From CAZVYJ01 sp964631565 (GTDB lineage: Bacteria; Planctomycetota; Phycisphaerae; SM23-33), in contig CAZVYJ010000003.1 of assembly GCA_964631565.1 (NCBI GenBank), positions 41,072 through 105,071 of the forward strand: a stretch of 64,000 nucleotides of DNA, given 5' to 3'. The notes under the pieces were generated by a model. It saw nothing but the letters and a program-made list of their open reading frames with translations. It ran no database searches and had not been told where the DNA came from. This document shows, in pieces, positions 33,700 through 42,958 of the stretch. How positions within the stretch are numbered: position 1 is the first letter of the stretch; each line of letters opens with the position of its first letter. The position numbers and the translations under genes were made by a program.

Positions 33700-35346
33700 A
33701 TGAGCATGTTCTGTTTTCAGTGCGAGCAGACCGCCGGCGGCAAGGGCTGCACGGTGGCTGGAGTTTGCGGCAAGGCCCCGGAAGTAGCTGCGCTGCAGGA
33801 CCTGCTGGTGTTCGCGGCGAAGGGGCTTGCCAGGTATGCCCATCGCCTGCACCAGTTAGGTTCGCCCGATCGCGAGGCCGACGTGTTTATCATACAGTCG
33901 CTGTTTGCGACCGTGACGAACGTCGACTTCGACGCCGACAGGCTGGAAAAACTCCTGCGTCAGGCGCAGCAGGTGGGCGGTCGGCTCAAGGAACGCTATG
34001 AAAAGGCATGCAAGGCTGCCGGCAAACAGCCCGAAACCCTCTGCTGCAAGGAGTGCCGGCTCGGCGGCGACAGGGCGGCACTGCTGGCCCAGGCCGCGGA
34101 ACTGAAACTGGACCTCCGCAGGGAAAAGCTTGGCGAGGATGTGACCTCGCTGCAGGAACTTATACTGTACGGCCTGAAAGGCGCCGCTGCATACGCCGAC
34201 CATGCGCACATACTCGGCGTTGATGACGATGGAGTTTACGCCGGCTTCGACGAGATGCTCGATTACCTTGCGGGCAGCCCGGCCGACGTCGGTGAACTGA
34301 CCGCCAGAGCGCTCAAGGTCGGCGAGTTGAACCTGAAGGTCATGGAACTGCTCGACAGGGCGAACACCGGCGCGTACGGCCATCCCGAGCCGACGACGGT
34401 TCGCGTGACGCCGGTGAAGGGCAAGTGCATCGCCGTCTCCGGCCACGATCTGAAGGACCTCGAAGAGCTCCTCAAGCAGACCGAGGGCAAGGGCATCAAC
34501 GTCTACACGCACGGCGAAATGCTGCCGTGCCTGGCGTATCCCGGCCTGAAGAAATACAAGCACCTCGTCGGCAACTACGGCGGGGCGTGGCAGGATCAGG
34601 CGAAGGAGTTCGACGCGTTTCCCGGCGCCATCCTTATGACGACCAACTGCATCCAGAAGCCGCGAGAAAGCTACAAGGGCCGCATATTCACCACAGGCCT
34701 GGTAGCCTGGCCGGGCGTGACGCACATCGAAAACCGCGACTTTACGCCGGTGATAAGGGCGGCGCTGGCTGCGGACGGCTTCGCCAAGGATGCCGAGAAA
34801 AAGACCATTACCATCGGCTTCGCCCGCAATACGGTTCTTGGGGTGGCCGACAAGGTCATCGATGCGGTTAAATCAGGCAAGATTCGCCACTTCTTCCTCG
34901 TGGGCGGGTGCGACGGCGCGAAACCCGGACGGAACTATTACACGGAATTCGCGCAGCATGTGCCGGACGACTGCGTGATACTCACGCTTGCATGCGGCAA
35001 GTACCGCTTCAACAAACTGGAGTTCGGCGACATCGGCGGCATACCGCGGTTGCTCGATATCGGCCAGTGCAACGACGCCTACTCGGCCATCCAGATTGCA
35101 GTCGCACTTGCGCAGGCGTTCGGCTGCGGCGTGAACGACCTGCCGCTTTCGCTGATACTGAGCTGGTACGAGCAGAAAGCCGTCGCGATTCTGCTGACGC
35201 TGCTGAGCCTCGGCATAAAGAACATCAGGATAGGCCCGTCGCTGCCGGCGTTCGTGTCTCCGGCGGTGCTCGGCGTGCTGGTGAACAAATTCAACATCGC
35301 ACCGATTACCACGCCGGCCGAAGACCTCAAGGCGATTCTGGGGTGA
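33700..35346 (+). CDS. hcp: Hybrid cluster protein / hydroxylamine reductase
   Basis: A 548-residue Hcp. The N-terminal cluster motif C-F-Q-C-E-Q-T-A-G-G-K-G-C-T-V-A-G-V-C (CX2CX8CX5C) is the short form found in Desulfovibrio-type class I proteins, not the E. coli class II spacing. The hybrid cluster ligands appear in the middle and C-terminal domains: H-G-E-M-L-P-C, T-N-C-I-Q-K-P, G-G-C-D-G-A-K, L-A-C-G-K-Y-R and D-I-G-Q-C-N-D. The enzyme reduces NO or hydroxylamine and protects against nitrosative stress. AAGGAG precedes the ATG. A strong hairpin ends the operon. Confidence 0.97.
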   Translation: MSMFCFQCEQTAGGKGCTVAGVCGKAPEVAALQDLLVFAAKGLARYAHRLHQLGSPDREADVFIIQSLFATVTNVDFDADRLEKLLRQAQQVGGRLKERYEKACKAAGKQPETLCCKECRLGGDRAALLAQAAELKLDLRREKLGEDVTSLQELILYGLKGAAAYADHAHILGVDDDGVYAGFDEMLDYLAGSPADVGELTARALKVGELNLKVMELLDRANTGAYGHPEPTTVRVTPVKGKCIAVSGHDLKDLEELLKQTEGKGINVYTHGEMLPCLAYPGLKKYKHLVGNYGGAWQDQAKEFDAFPGAILMTTNCIQKPRESYKGRIFTTGLVAWPGVTHIENRDFTPVIRAALAADGFAKDAEKKTITIGFARNTVLGVADKVIDAVKSGKIRHFFLVGGCDGAKPGRNYYTEFAQHVPDDCVILTLACGKYRFNKLEFGDIGGIPRLLDIGQCNDAYSAIQIAVALAQAFGCGVNDLPLSLILSWYEQKAVAILLTLLSLGIKNIRIGPSLPAFVSPAVLGVLVNKFNIAPITTPAEDLKAILG

Positions 35347-35365
35347 TTTTTGGTTAAATTGAAAA

Positions 35366-35389
35366 CCCGGCGTCCCTTGGGACGCCGGG
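35366..35389. terminator. Hairpin between convergent hcp and glycosyltransferase
   Basis: A 10-11 bp perfect stem (35366-35376 with 35379-35389). On the minus strand it is followed by TTTTC, so it can end the glycosyltransferase transcript; on the plus strand it follows hcp without a clear T tract. Confidence 0.7.
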
Positions 35390-35420
35390 CTGAATAAATC
35401 ATGAAGAATCTTGGCGAACG

Positions 35421-36647
35421 TCAGAATTCCAGCGGCAGTTCCACCGGTTTGTTGGTCTTCTGCGACTGTCGGGCGAGTTCGTAGGCCTCGTTATACTGGC
35501 CGGCGACGACATCCCACGAAACGACCTCGTCCAGATACCTCTTGAGGTTCTCGCCCATTCGCATACGTGCGTCTTCGTTACAGGCCAGCTCGATAACGTG
35601 ATTCCTGAGCATTTTCTTGTTCGTGAACAGCAGGCCGCCGTTGTTTTCGAGCGTCTGGGCGGTGAGGCCTTCCATCGGAGCGGTGGTTATATAAGGCTTG
35701 TTCAGCGCGATGATGCGCGCCAGCGTACCGGACTGTGTTTCGTCGGTGCTCGGCAGCACGATGAAGTCGCAGACGGCCATCATCTTGTAGTAAATGTCGC
35801 CTCGCGGGATGAATTCGTAATAGTGGGCCAGCCCCTTCTTTTCGAGAAGCTGGACTTCTTCCTTGTATTTTTCGTAATCGCGTTTGTGGTTCGGGTCTCT
35901 CCATATTCCCGCAGCCAGCAGGTCCCATTCCTGGCCGGTGCGGTTATGGATTTCGTGGGCTATTTCTTCCCACATCGACGTCAGTATGTCCCATCGCTTG
36001 TTGGACTGGATCCATCCGATAAGTCCGACAAGGTGGTTCGACAGGTAGGGCAGCTGGTCCAGGCCCAGCTCCTTGCGAAGCTCGACGACTTCAGCCAGCG
36101 AGTATCGCCTGTCCGGGCGGGCGCCGTGCGGGACGACCATGATATTCCGCGGGGTAGGCCAGCCGCGTCCGGCGAAGTTCCAGTCCAGGCGCCATTTCTG
36201 GTAGTGGCACTTGAAAAGAACCACGTCGGCCCGGCGGCACATCTTGAAGACGAAGTCCGCCTCGAAATCCGTCAGCCTGCCGTGAATGGTATGCGGCTCG
36301 ATTATGGTCGGCACGTCTGAGATGGCGTCCAGAAGGTTCAGGAGGCCTTCGTTTCCATCGCCGTGGCCTCGTTCGTCGCGGCTTTCGTACAGGCCGTATT
36401 CATGTTCAATGTGAACGGCGTAGGGTTTCAGTTTGTGAATCTGCTCGGCTACCGGCCGCCACCAGTCCCCTTTGGATATGTCCATAATCGGGATTACGCC
36501 GTCACCCTTGCCGTCGGTGTGGCTGATGACCAGGACGTCCCGGCCGGGGTTGTGTTTCTGAATGAACTCCCTGGCTTCCTCGCAGAAAGTTGCGATTCCG
36601 CAGAGACGCGGCGGATAGCTACTGATCATTATTATCGGATTTGGCAT
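35421..36647 (-). CDS. Glycosyltransferase family 4-type protein
   Basis: A 408-residue GT-B glycosyltransferase. The N-terminus I-M-I-S-S-Y-P-P-R-L-C-G-I-A-T-F matches that of the upstream gene, so the two are paralogs. A P-H-G-A segment near 175 and the C-terminal nucleotide-sugar motif D-E-T-Q-S-G-T-L-A-R-I-I-A-L-N-K-P (about 302-318) fit GT4. It probably acts on envelope or storage glycans. It overlaps the end of the upstream gene by 29 bases (36619-36647), so the two are translationally coupled. Confidence 0.85.
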   Translation of the reverse strand: MPNPIIMISSYPPRLCGIATFCEEAREFIQKHNPGRDVLVISHTDGKGDGVIPIMDISKGDWWRPVAEQIHKLKPYAVHIEHEYGLYESRDERGHGDGNEGLLNLLDAISDVPTIIEPHTIHGRLTDFEADFVFKMCRRADVVLFKCHYQKWRLDWNFAGRGWPTPRNIMVVPHGARPDRRYSLAEVVELRKELGLDQLPYLSNHLVGLIGWIQSNKRWDILTSMWEEIAHEIHNRTGQEWDLLAAGIWRDPNHKRDYEKYKEEVQLLEKKGLAHYYEFIPRGDIYYKMMAVCDFIVLPSTDETQSGTLARIIALNKPYITTAPMEGLTAQTLENNGGLLFTNKKMLRNHVIELACNEDARMRMGENLKRYLDEVVSWDVVAGQYNEAYELARQSQKTNKPVELPLEF

Positions 36648-39027
36648 GTTTTGCTACCTTACCACTGCCTACAGGCCCGGTGGGCCTGATAGGTTTCTGT
36701 ACCGGACGCAGTTCTTCTAATGATTTATCGGCAGAAACTTCGCCTAAAGTTTGTTCCATTTCGAGGTCATGCATAAGCAGCAGGCTTATCAGCCACGCCA
36801 GCGTGCTTTCGGCTCCCTGGTTTTCATTCACGCGGTCGTGATGTATGCCGTCGCGGCAGCCGCCCGTGGTGAAATCATAGAGCGGTATTCTCAGATCGTT
36901 GTCGCCCAGGAACCAGTTGAAGGCCTTTCTGGCTTGTCCGAGCCAGTATTCCTCGCGGGTCACGTGGTAGGCCTCGATGCAGGCGTCTACCAGGGCCTGA
37001 GCCTCAACCGGCTGCTGGTCAAACTGGGCTCTCTTGCCGTTTCGCACGTACCAGCCGTTTGTGCCGACCAGTGAAAGCATGCCTTCGTCGTTAGTCTGTA
37101 TGCCCATCAGCCAGGCAAGCGATTCCTTGCCTACATCAATTATATCCCCGCGGTTCAGCCATTTTCCGCTCATAAGGAGCGCGTGCGGCAGCTTGGCGTT
37201 GGCGTAGGTGACGACGTCTTCGCACCACGGCCATTCGTGGCTCATGTGGTCGGTAAACAGCCTGAGCAGCTTGTCGGTAATCTGTGTTCTGTACCGCCTG
37301 ACTTCCGAGTCGCCGCTGAACCGCCGCAGGTAGGCGTGGATTCCGACGATTGTAAAAGCCCACGCCCGCGGCGAGCAGAGGTTTTCGGCGGCCGGCAGGG
37401 CGTTTTTGAACAGCCGCGTCGCAAGCGCTATCATCGATTCGTACGGACACAGTGCCACGCCCATGCCGAGGCCCCACAGTGCCCGGCCGTGACTGTCCTC
37501 GCTGCCGATCATCTCTGACCAGTTGCGGTTGTAGCTCATGAAATTGCGAAACCGCCGCGTTTTTTCGTCCAGCGCGTGCGCCAGGAACGACAGATACGTC
37601 TGCATCGGCTTGAGTATCGAATCGTCGTGCGTCTGGTCCCAGTACATGGCCGAGACAATCAGCGCCCTGGCGTTGTCATCGGTGCAGTAGCCATGGTTGC
37701 GGTTGGGCGTGGAGTATATGGCGTGCTGCAGTATGCCGGTATCGTCGGTCAGCGTGCGCAGATGCCTCAGGTCTATTTCCGGAAGTTCATCCTGTTTTTC
37801 GATATCCTGTTTTCCGGCGGTTTCCACGACAACCTTGCCGGTGTGCTGCTTTTCGATCCATGCTTCGGTCGCCTCGTCGAACAGGTTGAGATACGCCTGG
37901 GCGACCTTAGGCCAGGTCATGGTCCGGCAGAAGTTATACGCCCGTTTGCGCATTGCGTGCCGTTCCGTTTCGTTGTCGAGCAGCTCGATCATTTTTTCAG
38001 AGATGGCCTCCGAGTTGCGGAACGGCACGAGCAGGCCGCGGCCGTTATCGAGCATCTCGGTGGCGTACCAGTAGGGCGTCGATATTACCGCCTTGCCGGC
38101 TCCCAGCGCGTAGGCCAGCGTGCCGGAGGTTATCTGCGCCTCGCTGAGATACGGCGTGATGTAAATGTCCGCAGCCCCGAGATACTCGCACAGTTCGCCG
38201 ATATCGACGAAACGGTTTTGGAAGATGACGTTGTCTTTCAGGCCCAGGTCGCTGACACGCCGGTAGAGGCTGTTGCGGTATTCTTCGCCGTATTCGCGTT
38301 TGACGTGCGGGTGCGTGGCGCCGAGTATTATGTACACAATGTCCGGGTGTTTTTTGACGACGGGCGGCAGGGCCTCTATCGCATATTCGATACCCTTGCC
38401 CGGCGAGAGCAGGCCGAACGTGAGAATCACTCGCCGACCCTCGACGTTGAACTTATCCTTGAAGAAATTCGGGTCCACGAACGGCACATCCGGTATGCCG
38501 TGGGGGATCATCGCGATTTTTTCTTTGGGAATGTCGTAAACGTTATTGAGTATATCGGTAGCGATATTGCTCATCACGACGATACGGTCTGACAGGCGTC
38601 CGATTTCCTTGAGAACCACAAGCTGCTGGTCGTTCGGCTCTTTCAGGACCGTATGAAGCGTGCTGACAAGCGGCCGGCGCAGCCTGCGCAGAAGCGCCAG
38701 CACGTGTGCCCCGCACGTGCCGCCGTATATGCCGTATTCATGCTGCATGCACACGACCGAAACCTGGTGAATGTTGAGAAACTCAGCCGCCAGCCTGTAA
38801 TCGGCCAACTGGTTCTGGCGGACTTCAAAGCAGACGCGGTCGGGATAAGGGTAGCCTTCGGGGATGTCGTTCATGGCCACCGTGAAGATGTCGTATCTGT
38901 CTCCGCCCTGGCGGGCCACCGCTTCGACGATGTCGGCTGTGAATGTCGCTATGCCGCAGCGGCGGGGGGGATAGTCGCTCACGAATGCAATTGGATGATT
39001 CGAATACTGCTGTTCGGAGTCGATCAT
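36619..39027 (-). CDS. Glycosyltransferase GT4 fused to an (alpha/alpha)-toroid domain
   Basis: An 802-residue two-domain protein. Residues about 10-395 are a GT-B fold: S-D-Y-P-P-R-R-C-G-I-A-T-F at the N-terminus, H-E-Y-G-I-Y-G-G near 95, P-H-G-I-P near 178, and the E-A-Q-I-T-S-G-T-L-A-Y-A-L-G-A-G-K-A donor site. Residues about 430-770 form a helical toroid with D-D-N-A-R-A-L and N-W-x-E-M-I-G-S-E-D-S-H-G-R-A-L-W-G-L-G, as in glycan-active (alpha/alpha)6 proteins. The C-terminus is Lys-rich. AAGGAAG precedes the ATG. It could both extend and trim or bind a glycan. The substrate is unknown. Confidence 0.83.
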   Translation of the reverse strand: MIDSEQQYSNHPIAFVSDYPPRRCGIATFTADIVEAVARQGGDRYDIFTVAMNDIPEGYPYPDRVCFEVRQNQLADYRLAAEFLNIHQVSVVCMQHEYGIYGGTCGAHVLALLRRLRRPLVSTLHTVLKEPNDQQLVVLKEIGRLSDRIVVMSNIATDILNNVYDIPKEKIAMIPHGIPDVPFVDPNFFKDKFNVEGRRVILTFGLLSPGKGIEYAIEALPPVVKKHPDIVYIILGATHPHVKREYGEEYRNSLYRRVSDLGLKDNVIFQNRFVDIGELCEYLGAADIYITPYLSEAQITSGTLAYALGAGKAVISTPYWYATEMLDNGRGLLVPFRNSEAISEKMIELLDNETERHAMRKRAYNFCRTMTWPKVAQAYLNLFDEATEAWIEKQHTGKVVVETAGKQDIEKQDELPEIDLRHLRTLTDDTGILQHAIYSTPNRNHGYCTDDNARALIVSAMYWDQTHDDSILKPMQTYLSFLAHALDEKTRRFRNFMSYNRNWSEMIGSEDSHGRALWGLGMGVALCPYESMIALATRLFKNALPAAENLCSPRAWAFTIVGIHAYLRRFSGDSEVRRYRTQITDKLLRLFTDHMSHEWPWCEDVVTYANAKLPHALLMSGKWLNRGDIIDVGKESLAWLMGIQTNDEGMLSLVGTNGWYVRNGKRAQFDQQPVEAQALVDACIEAYHVTREEYWLGQARKAFNWFLGDNDLRIPLYDFTTGGCRDGIHHDRVNENQGAESTLAWLISLLLMHDLEMEQTLGEVSADKSLEELRPVQKPIRPTGPVGSGKVAKHAKSDNNDQ

Positions 39028-39218
39028 AGTATTCTTCCTTGAATAGCATGGGCGCGTAAACAGCGGCTGCGCCTGCGAATGTCATACATGCCGCCCGCAA
39101 CCGCCCCAAACTGAGAACATAAAGCGAACAAGCTATTTTTAATTAAAATCGGCATATTCAGCCGCCAAACCTTAGCCGCTGATAATGCCTTAACTGTCAG
39201 TTTTCTGTATATATTGCA

Positions 39219-39869
39219 TTAAGAATATTCGGACAGAATCAGGTGCGAAATCTTCTCGGCTTCACTGACGGCTGCCTCGAAGGCTTTTTGTTTTTGCTCT
39301 TCCGTGCCCTGAAGTGTCGGCCCGCAGATGATTCTGTGTACTTTGTCGTAACCGATGAATCCAAGTATAAGCTCCAGGTAAGATTTCTGCATATCCATGC
39401 TTTCGACCGGGCTGCCGGCAGGATAATCGCTGCCGCGGGCGAGGCAGAGCACCGCGTGTCTGCCTGTCAGCAGCCCCTTGTAGCCTTCCTGCTCGGAAAA
39501 TGAAAACGTCAGCCCCGGCTGGACCACGATGTCGATGAACTGCTTCAGCTTGTATGGGATGCTGAAATTCCACATGGGAGAGGAGATGAGCAGGATATCC
39601 GCAGCCTTCAGCCGGTCGATTACCCGGATGACCTCCTGCCACGCCTTGGCGGCGGCGCTTTGGGGTTCCTGGCCGCCCATTACGGCGTACTTGGCGGCGG
39701 CGGCCGGCGCGGCGAACTCCGGCAGCTTTTCATCGAACAAATACATCGTATCGATGCTCAGGTCTTTTTTTCCGCAGCCGGCCGAGAGACCGTCGATGAA
39801 AACTTTCGCCAGTTTGCGGGATACGGACTGCTCGCGCGGACTCGAATCTACATGGAGAATTTTAGGCAT
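39219..39869 (-). CDS. azoR: FMN-dependent NADH-azoreductase family protein
   Basis: A 216-residue flavodoxin-like NAD(P)H:quinone/azo reductase (AcpD/AzoR family). The FMN-loop S-S-P-R-E-Q-S-V-S-R (9-18) and the M-W-N-F-S-I-P-Y-K-L-K-Q-F-I-D motif near 99-113 are both typical, as is the G-L-T-F-S-F run. It is likely a two-electron quinone reductase for redox stress. AAAGGAG precedes the ATG. It is alone, flanked by the glycosyltransferases and the DUF4159 gene. Confidence 0.9.
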   Translation of the reverse strand: MPKILHVDSSPREQSVSRKLAKVFIDGLSAGCGKKDLSIDTMYLFDEKLPEFAAPAAAAKYAVMGGQEPQSAAAKAWQEVIRVIDRLKAADILLISSPMWNFSIPYKLKQFIDIVVQPGLTFSFSEQEGYKGLLTGRHAVLCLARGSDYPAGSPVESMDMQKSYLELILGFIGYDKVHRIICGPTLQGTEEQKQKAFEAAVSEAEKISHLILSEYS

Positions 39870-39943
39870 CGCCGCTCTCCTTTCGTCCGGAAATATGTCC
39901 GGTCACCAGCTAATTGTACGTATCTGAAAACGGTCTGATGTGA

Positions 39944-41602
39944 TTAATGGCGCGAATGCAGGTCAACATACTGATTAAACGAGTAATTTATTACATTTAC
40001 CCCCATTTTGTAAGCCTGGTTTACGACATTTTTTGAAGCGTCGGAATGCTTGTCCCGCCATGCGTCGCTCAGGTCGCCCGGATGGTAGAAAACAATCCAT
40101 CTGCCGTTGTATTTGATGCCCAATGCCCGGTTTCCGGCATGCTGCCAGACGGGCGGCGCGCCATTGGGGAACAGGTAGGGCTGGCGGAATATTATGTCGT
40201 CGTTCGGAATGTCAACCAGCGGCAGGTCAGGGAATGTCCTCTGCATCAGGTTTCTGAATGACTGGTCGAAGGCCTGGCTGCCGCAGTCGACGAAGAGCAT
40301 TCCGCCTTCTTCCTTGCAGTACCATCGCAGTGTCTGGATGTCGGTTCCGGTAACGCCTATGCCTCCTCTGCCGGCCATGAACACGAACGGCGGGGCCTTG
40401 TCCTTGGGAAATTTTTTCAGCTGCCTGATGGGAATGTGCTCCGTCGAGTCGGCAATCTGGAAGCCGGTCGTCTGCTGCAGGAAAATCAGCAGATTGTGGT
40501 CGGCGTTTCTGCCCATGTTGAGGTTCCAGTCGCCGCCGCCGTATTCCAGGCGTATGAACCTGATCTTGCCGTCCATGCCCGTCGGCCAGCCGGCCTTGCC
40601 GCTCTTTTTGCGGGCGCCCATTTTGTTGGCGGTGCTCTCGTACTGGTTTTCGGTTTCCTGCTCCAGCTGGTCGAGCACGTCGCTTTCGTCGATTTTCGGG
40701 CGGTAGAAGATAATCGGGCTGTTCATGTTCAGGACCAGCCGCTCTCTCTCCTTCGGCTTTATCTTTTTCACGACTATCTGCACAATCGGTTCACCGCTGC
40801 CGCCGGGTATGTTGTAAGCCTCTTCCATTTTGTCACAGCCGCGCACAATGAGGGCGACGATGAACGGCGCCAGCACCATGCTGTGCAGGAATATGGACCA
40901 GTACGTGCTGGTCCGGTATCGCCTGTCGCCGCCGCCTGTCGCCAGGTTGTGGATGATGCGGTCGCCGATAAGCGGGCCGGCCGATGGGGCGGAAGTATAG
41001 AAATCTTTGACGCTGCTCATGTGGAGGCTCATAAGATACACGACAATTACTATCGCGGCCGGCAGCCACATGAGAAACGCCAGCACCAGAAGCTCGTTGT
41101 GTTCTTCGACGAATGTATTACCGTAGTTTTCCAGCAGGGTTGCATCTGCACTGCGGAACCACATAAACGCAAATAGCCAGAACAGCACAAAAGCAGCAGC
41201 GGCGATTTTCTGGATAATCAGGGACAGCTGCGACCGGAAATGCGCGACGACCGCGGAAACGGCCAAGGCTCCGGCGATGGTGTAGGCGGCTATTATAAGC
41301 CAGGCCAGACGCGACATCAGCCCGGCGTGTTTCAGCATCGCCAAAGCATCGGTGTAGTCTTCTGAGCCGAAAATCCGGACGACCCAGTCGCGACCGCACA
41401 TAGCCAGCGTAAGGCAAAGGCCGGCGAGCATGGCGGCCAGCACGGACAACCTCACCTGCCGCGGCACCGGCGCTATTGCGCGGCCGGCGAACCTGACGAC
41501 GGCAGACATCAACGATGAAACAGCTGAGTTGACCGTCTCGTACGATTTATAAAGAGGCTCCGTCAGCTTTGCTGACCATGATGAAAATTTACTTTTGCGC
41601 AA
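39944..41602 (-). CDS. Five-helix membrane protein with C-terminal DUF4159 domain
   Basis: A 552-residue protein. The N-terminal half carries about five hydrophobic segments (near 52-72, 93-118, 135-155, 168-190 and 233-250). Residues about 340-550 are a DUF4159 domain: F-I-R-L-E-Y-G-G-G-D-W near the start, then F-V-F-M-A-G-R-G-G-I and I-V-F-Y-H-P-G-D-L. DUF4159 has an unknown, possibly Rossmann or GATase-like function and often sits next to ExbB/ExbD and von Willebrand genes. The start is TTG at 41602 by frame, without a strong ribosome-binding site, so the true start is uncertain. It is the last gene of the ExbBD operon, 6 bases after the previous one. Confidence 0.8.
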   Translation of the reverse strand: MRKSKFSSWSAKLTEPLYKSYETVNSAVSSLMSAVVRFAGRAIAPVPRQVRLSVLAAMLAGLCLTLAMCGRDWVVRIFGSEDYTDALAMLKHAGLMSRLAWLIIAAYTIAGALAVSAVVAHFRSQLSLIIQKIAAAAFVLFWLFAFMWFRSADATLLENYGNTFVEEHNELLVLAFLMWLPAAIVIVVYLMSLHMSSVKDFYTSAPSAGPLIGDRIIHNLATGGGDRRYRTSTYWSIFLHSMVLAPFIVALIVRGCDKMEEAYNIPGGSGEPIVQIVVKKIKPKERERLVLNMNSPIIFYRPKIDESDVLDQLEQETENQYESTANKMGARKKSGKAGWPTGMDGKIRFIRLEYGGGDWNLNMGRNADHNLLIFLQQTTGFQIADSTEHIPIRQLKKFPKDKAPPFVFMAGRGGIGVTGTDIQTLRWYCKEEGGMLFVDCGSQAFDQSFRNLMQRTFPDLPLVDIPNDDIIFRQPYLFPNGAPPVWQHAGNRALGIKYNGRWIVFYHPGDLSDAWRDKHSDASKNVVNQAYKMGVNVINYSFNQYVDLHSRH

Positions 41603-41608
41603 GTTGAT

Positions 41609-42055
41609 CTAGTCCTGAAGGTCCAGATTTACGTCCGTGTCTTTAGGCCTTTCGGAAGACGTTTCGTTAATCAGCTTCTCGATCGGCGAGTCGCCCGGTC
41701 TGCTTTCCGGCTTGGTGGCGTCTGTCGGCTGGGTCTTTGGAGCTTTGCTGCCTGAGGCTTCCGGCGAGGCTTTCTGATTATCGGTGCTGGCTGCCGTCGC
41801 CGGGTGCAGCGAGCCGGTATCGACACAGCGGATGACGTAGCCTATTGAAGTAATGGCTATCACCACCAGGTGGATGACGACGGATATGAGCAGTATTTTC
41901 ATGAGCGGCATTGCCGGCACGCCGGTCGTCGCCTGAAGGGCGGCGTCGCCGCGTTTCGGGCTGCCGAAAAACATGCTCAGCCAGCCTTTGTCTCGCTTTA
42001 TCGAAAGTGTACGGTTCGGAAAAGGCCCGTTTTTATTGTCGGAATCTGGAGTCAT
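41609..42055 (-). CDS. Single-pass protein in the TonB/TolA position
   Basis: A 148-residue protein with about 48 cytoplasmic residues, one transmembrane helix (about 48-72, I-L-L-I-S-V-V-I-H-L-V-V-I-A) and a low-complexity Pro/Ser/Lys/Asp-rich extracytoplasmic tail. The topology and position right after ExbB-ExbD-ExbD are those of TonB or TolA. However, there is no TonB C-terminal domain and the tail is short, so it may be a degenerate or divergent energy transducer. ATG start with GAGG upstream. No family is recognised. Confidence 0.65.
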   Translation of the reverse strand: MTPDSDNKNGPFPNRTLSIKRDKGWLSMFFGSPKRGDAALQATTGVPAMPLMKILLISVVIHLVVIAITSIGYVIRCVDTGSLHPATAASTDNQKASPEASGSKAPKTQPTDATKPESRPGDSPIEKLINETSSERPKDTDVNLDLQD

Positions 42056-42095
42056 TTTATCCGCCTCTGTTTCAGCGCCGATGCCGGCGCAAAAA

Positions 42096-42500
42096 TCACT
42101 TGCCCGTCTTTTCTCCGATTGTCGTTATTTTTACATCCGCGTCGCTTAGCGCCAGCAGAACAGGGAAGTAGGTCTCCTCCGTGATTGCCTTGTCCACCTT
42201 GAGCATTACCATGCGGTCATCGCCGGTTTTGTCTACCAGGAGGTCGCGAATTCTGGATTCGACCGCCATGGCTGCGCAGGGCTGGCCCTGAATGTACACA
42301 TCTCCCTTTTCATCGATTATCACTGAAACGGTGGATGCCTTGATCCGCTCGATGTCAGCCGACTTCGCGGGAGTGAACTTGATGTCCTTTTCCTTGATGA
42401 AGTTCGACGTGAGCATGAAGAAAATAATCAGCAGGAAGGCTATGTCGGACATGGCCGCCACGGGAATCATCGGCATGGATTTTTTCTTTCGCCTGATCAT
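42096..42500 (-). CDS. ExbD/TolR-family protein (second copy)
   Basis: A 134-residue biopolymer-transport protein. It has a short Arg/Lys cytoplasmic start, one helix with the essential proton-path aspartate (Asp19 in M-S-D-I-A-F-L-L-I-I-F-F-M-L), then a periplasmic alpha/beta domain with V-Y-I-Q-G-Q and V-M-L-K-V-D strands. Its start overlaps the end of the first ExbD copy by 4 bases. It forms a stator-rotor pair with ExbB that harnesses the proton motive force. Confidence 0.92.
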   Translation of the reverse strand: MIRRKKKSMPMIPVAAMSDIAFLLIIFFMLTSNFIKEKDIKFTPAKSADIERIKASTVSVIIDEKGDVYIQGQPCAAMAVESRIRDLLVDKTGDDRMVMLKVDKAITEETYFPVLLALSDADVKITTIGEKTGK

Positions 42501-42940
42501 GGTTGTTTCTCAGCCGTTTCAGCCTTTTCGGCCTTTTCCCGCTCTATAAGCGCCACCACGCCGCCTGCGGTTTTGATCGCGTTAAGCACTTCGAAATATT
42601 CCTGCCACTTCACGTTGGGCGCCGCTTCCAGAATAACGATCCGGTCGTCTTCGCTCTTATCCATGAGCTTCTCGGCTGCCAGCCTTTCGCGAAGATCGTC
42701 AAGCGTCACCTCGGTTCCCTTTTCGCCGAAGAATATCCTGCTGTCCTGCAGGGTTATGGTCAGCTGCTTCCGTTCAGCCTGCTTCGGGTCGCTCTTGCCG
42801 GATGGGATTTTCAGATCGCTGCCGGCCGGCTGAACCAGGGTAGTGGTGAGGATGAAGAACACGATCAGCAGGAACGCGATATCCGCGAACGATCCTGTCG
42901 GAACTTCTGCCTCGGGGCGTGATTTTCTGGTGAACTTCAT
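42497..42940 (-). CDS. ExbD/TolR-family protein (first copy)
   Basis: A 147-residue ExbD. The transmembrane aspartate is Asp20 in F-A-D-I-A-F-L-L-I-V-F-F-I-L, with T-T-T-L after the helix. The periplasmic part has R-I-F-F-G-E-K-G and I-V-I-L-E-A, and an acidic/basic C-terminus. It lies 18 bases after ExbB. Two distinct ExbDs with one ExbB is common in planctomycetes and suggests a hetero-oligomeric rotor. Confidence 0.92.
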   Translation of the reverse strand: MKFTRKSRPEAEVPTGSFADIAFLLIVFFILTTTLVQPAGSDLKIPSGKSDPKQAERKQLTITLQDSRIFFGEKGTEVTLDDLRERLAAEKLMDKSEDDRIVILEAAPNVKWQEYFEVLNAIKTAGGVVALIEREKAEKAETAEKQP

Positions 42941-42958
42941 GCCTGACGTTTCACCGTA

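Noticed and set aside
37576..38592. A 338-codon plus-strand open frame opposite the glycosyltransferase
   Set aside because: Antisense shadow of a GT4 gene with clear donor-site motifs.
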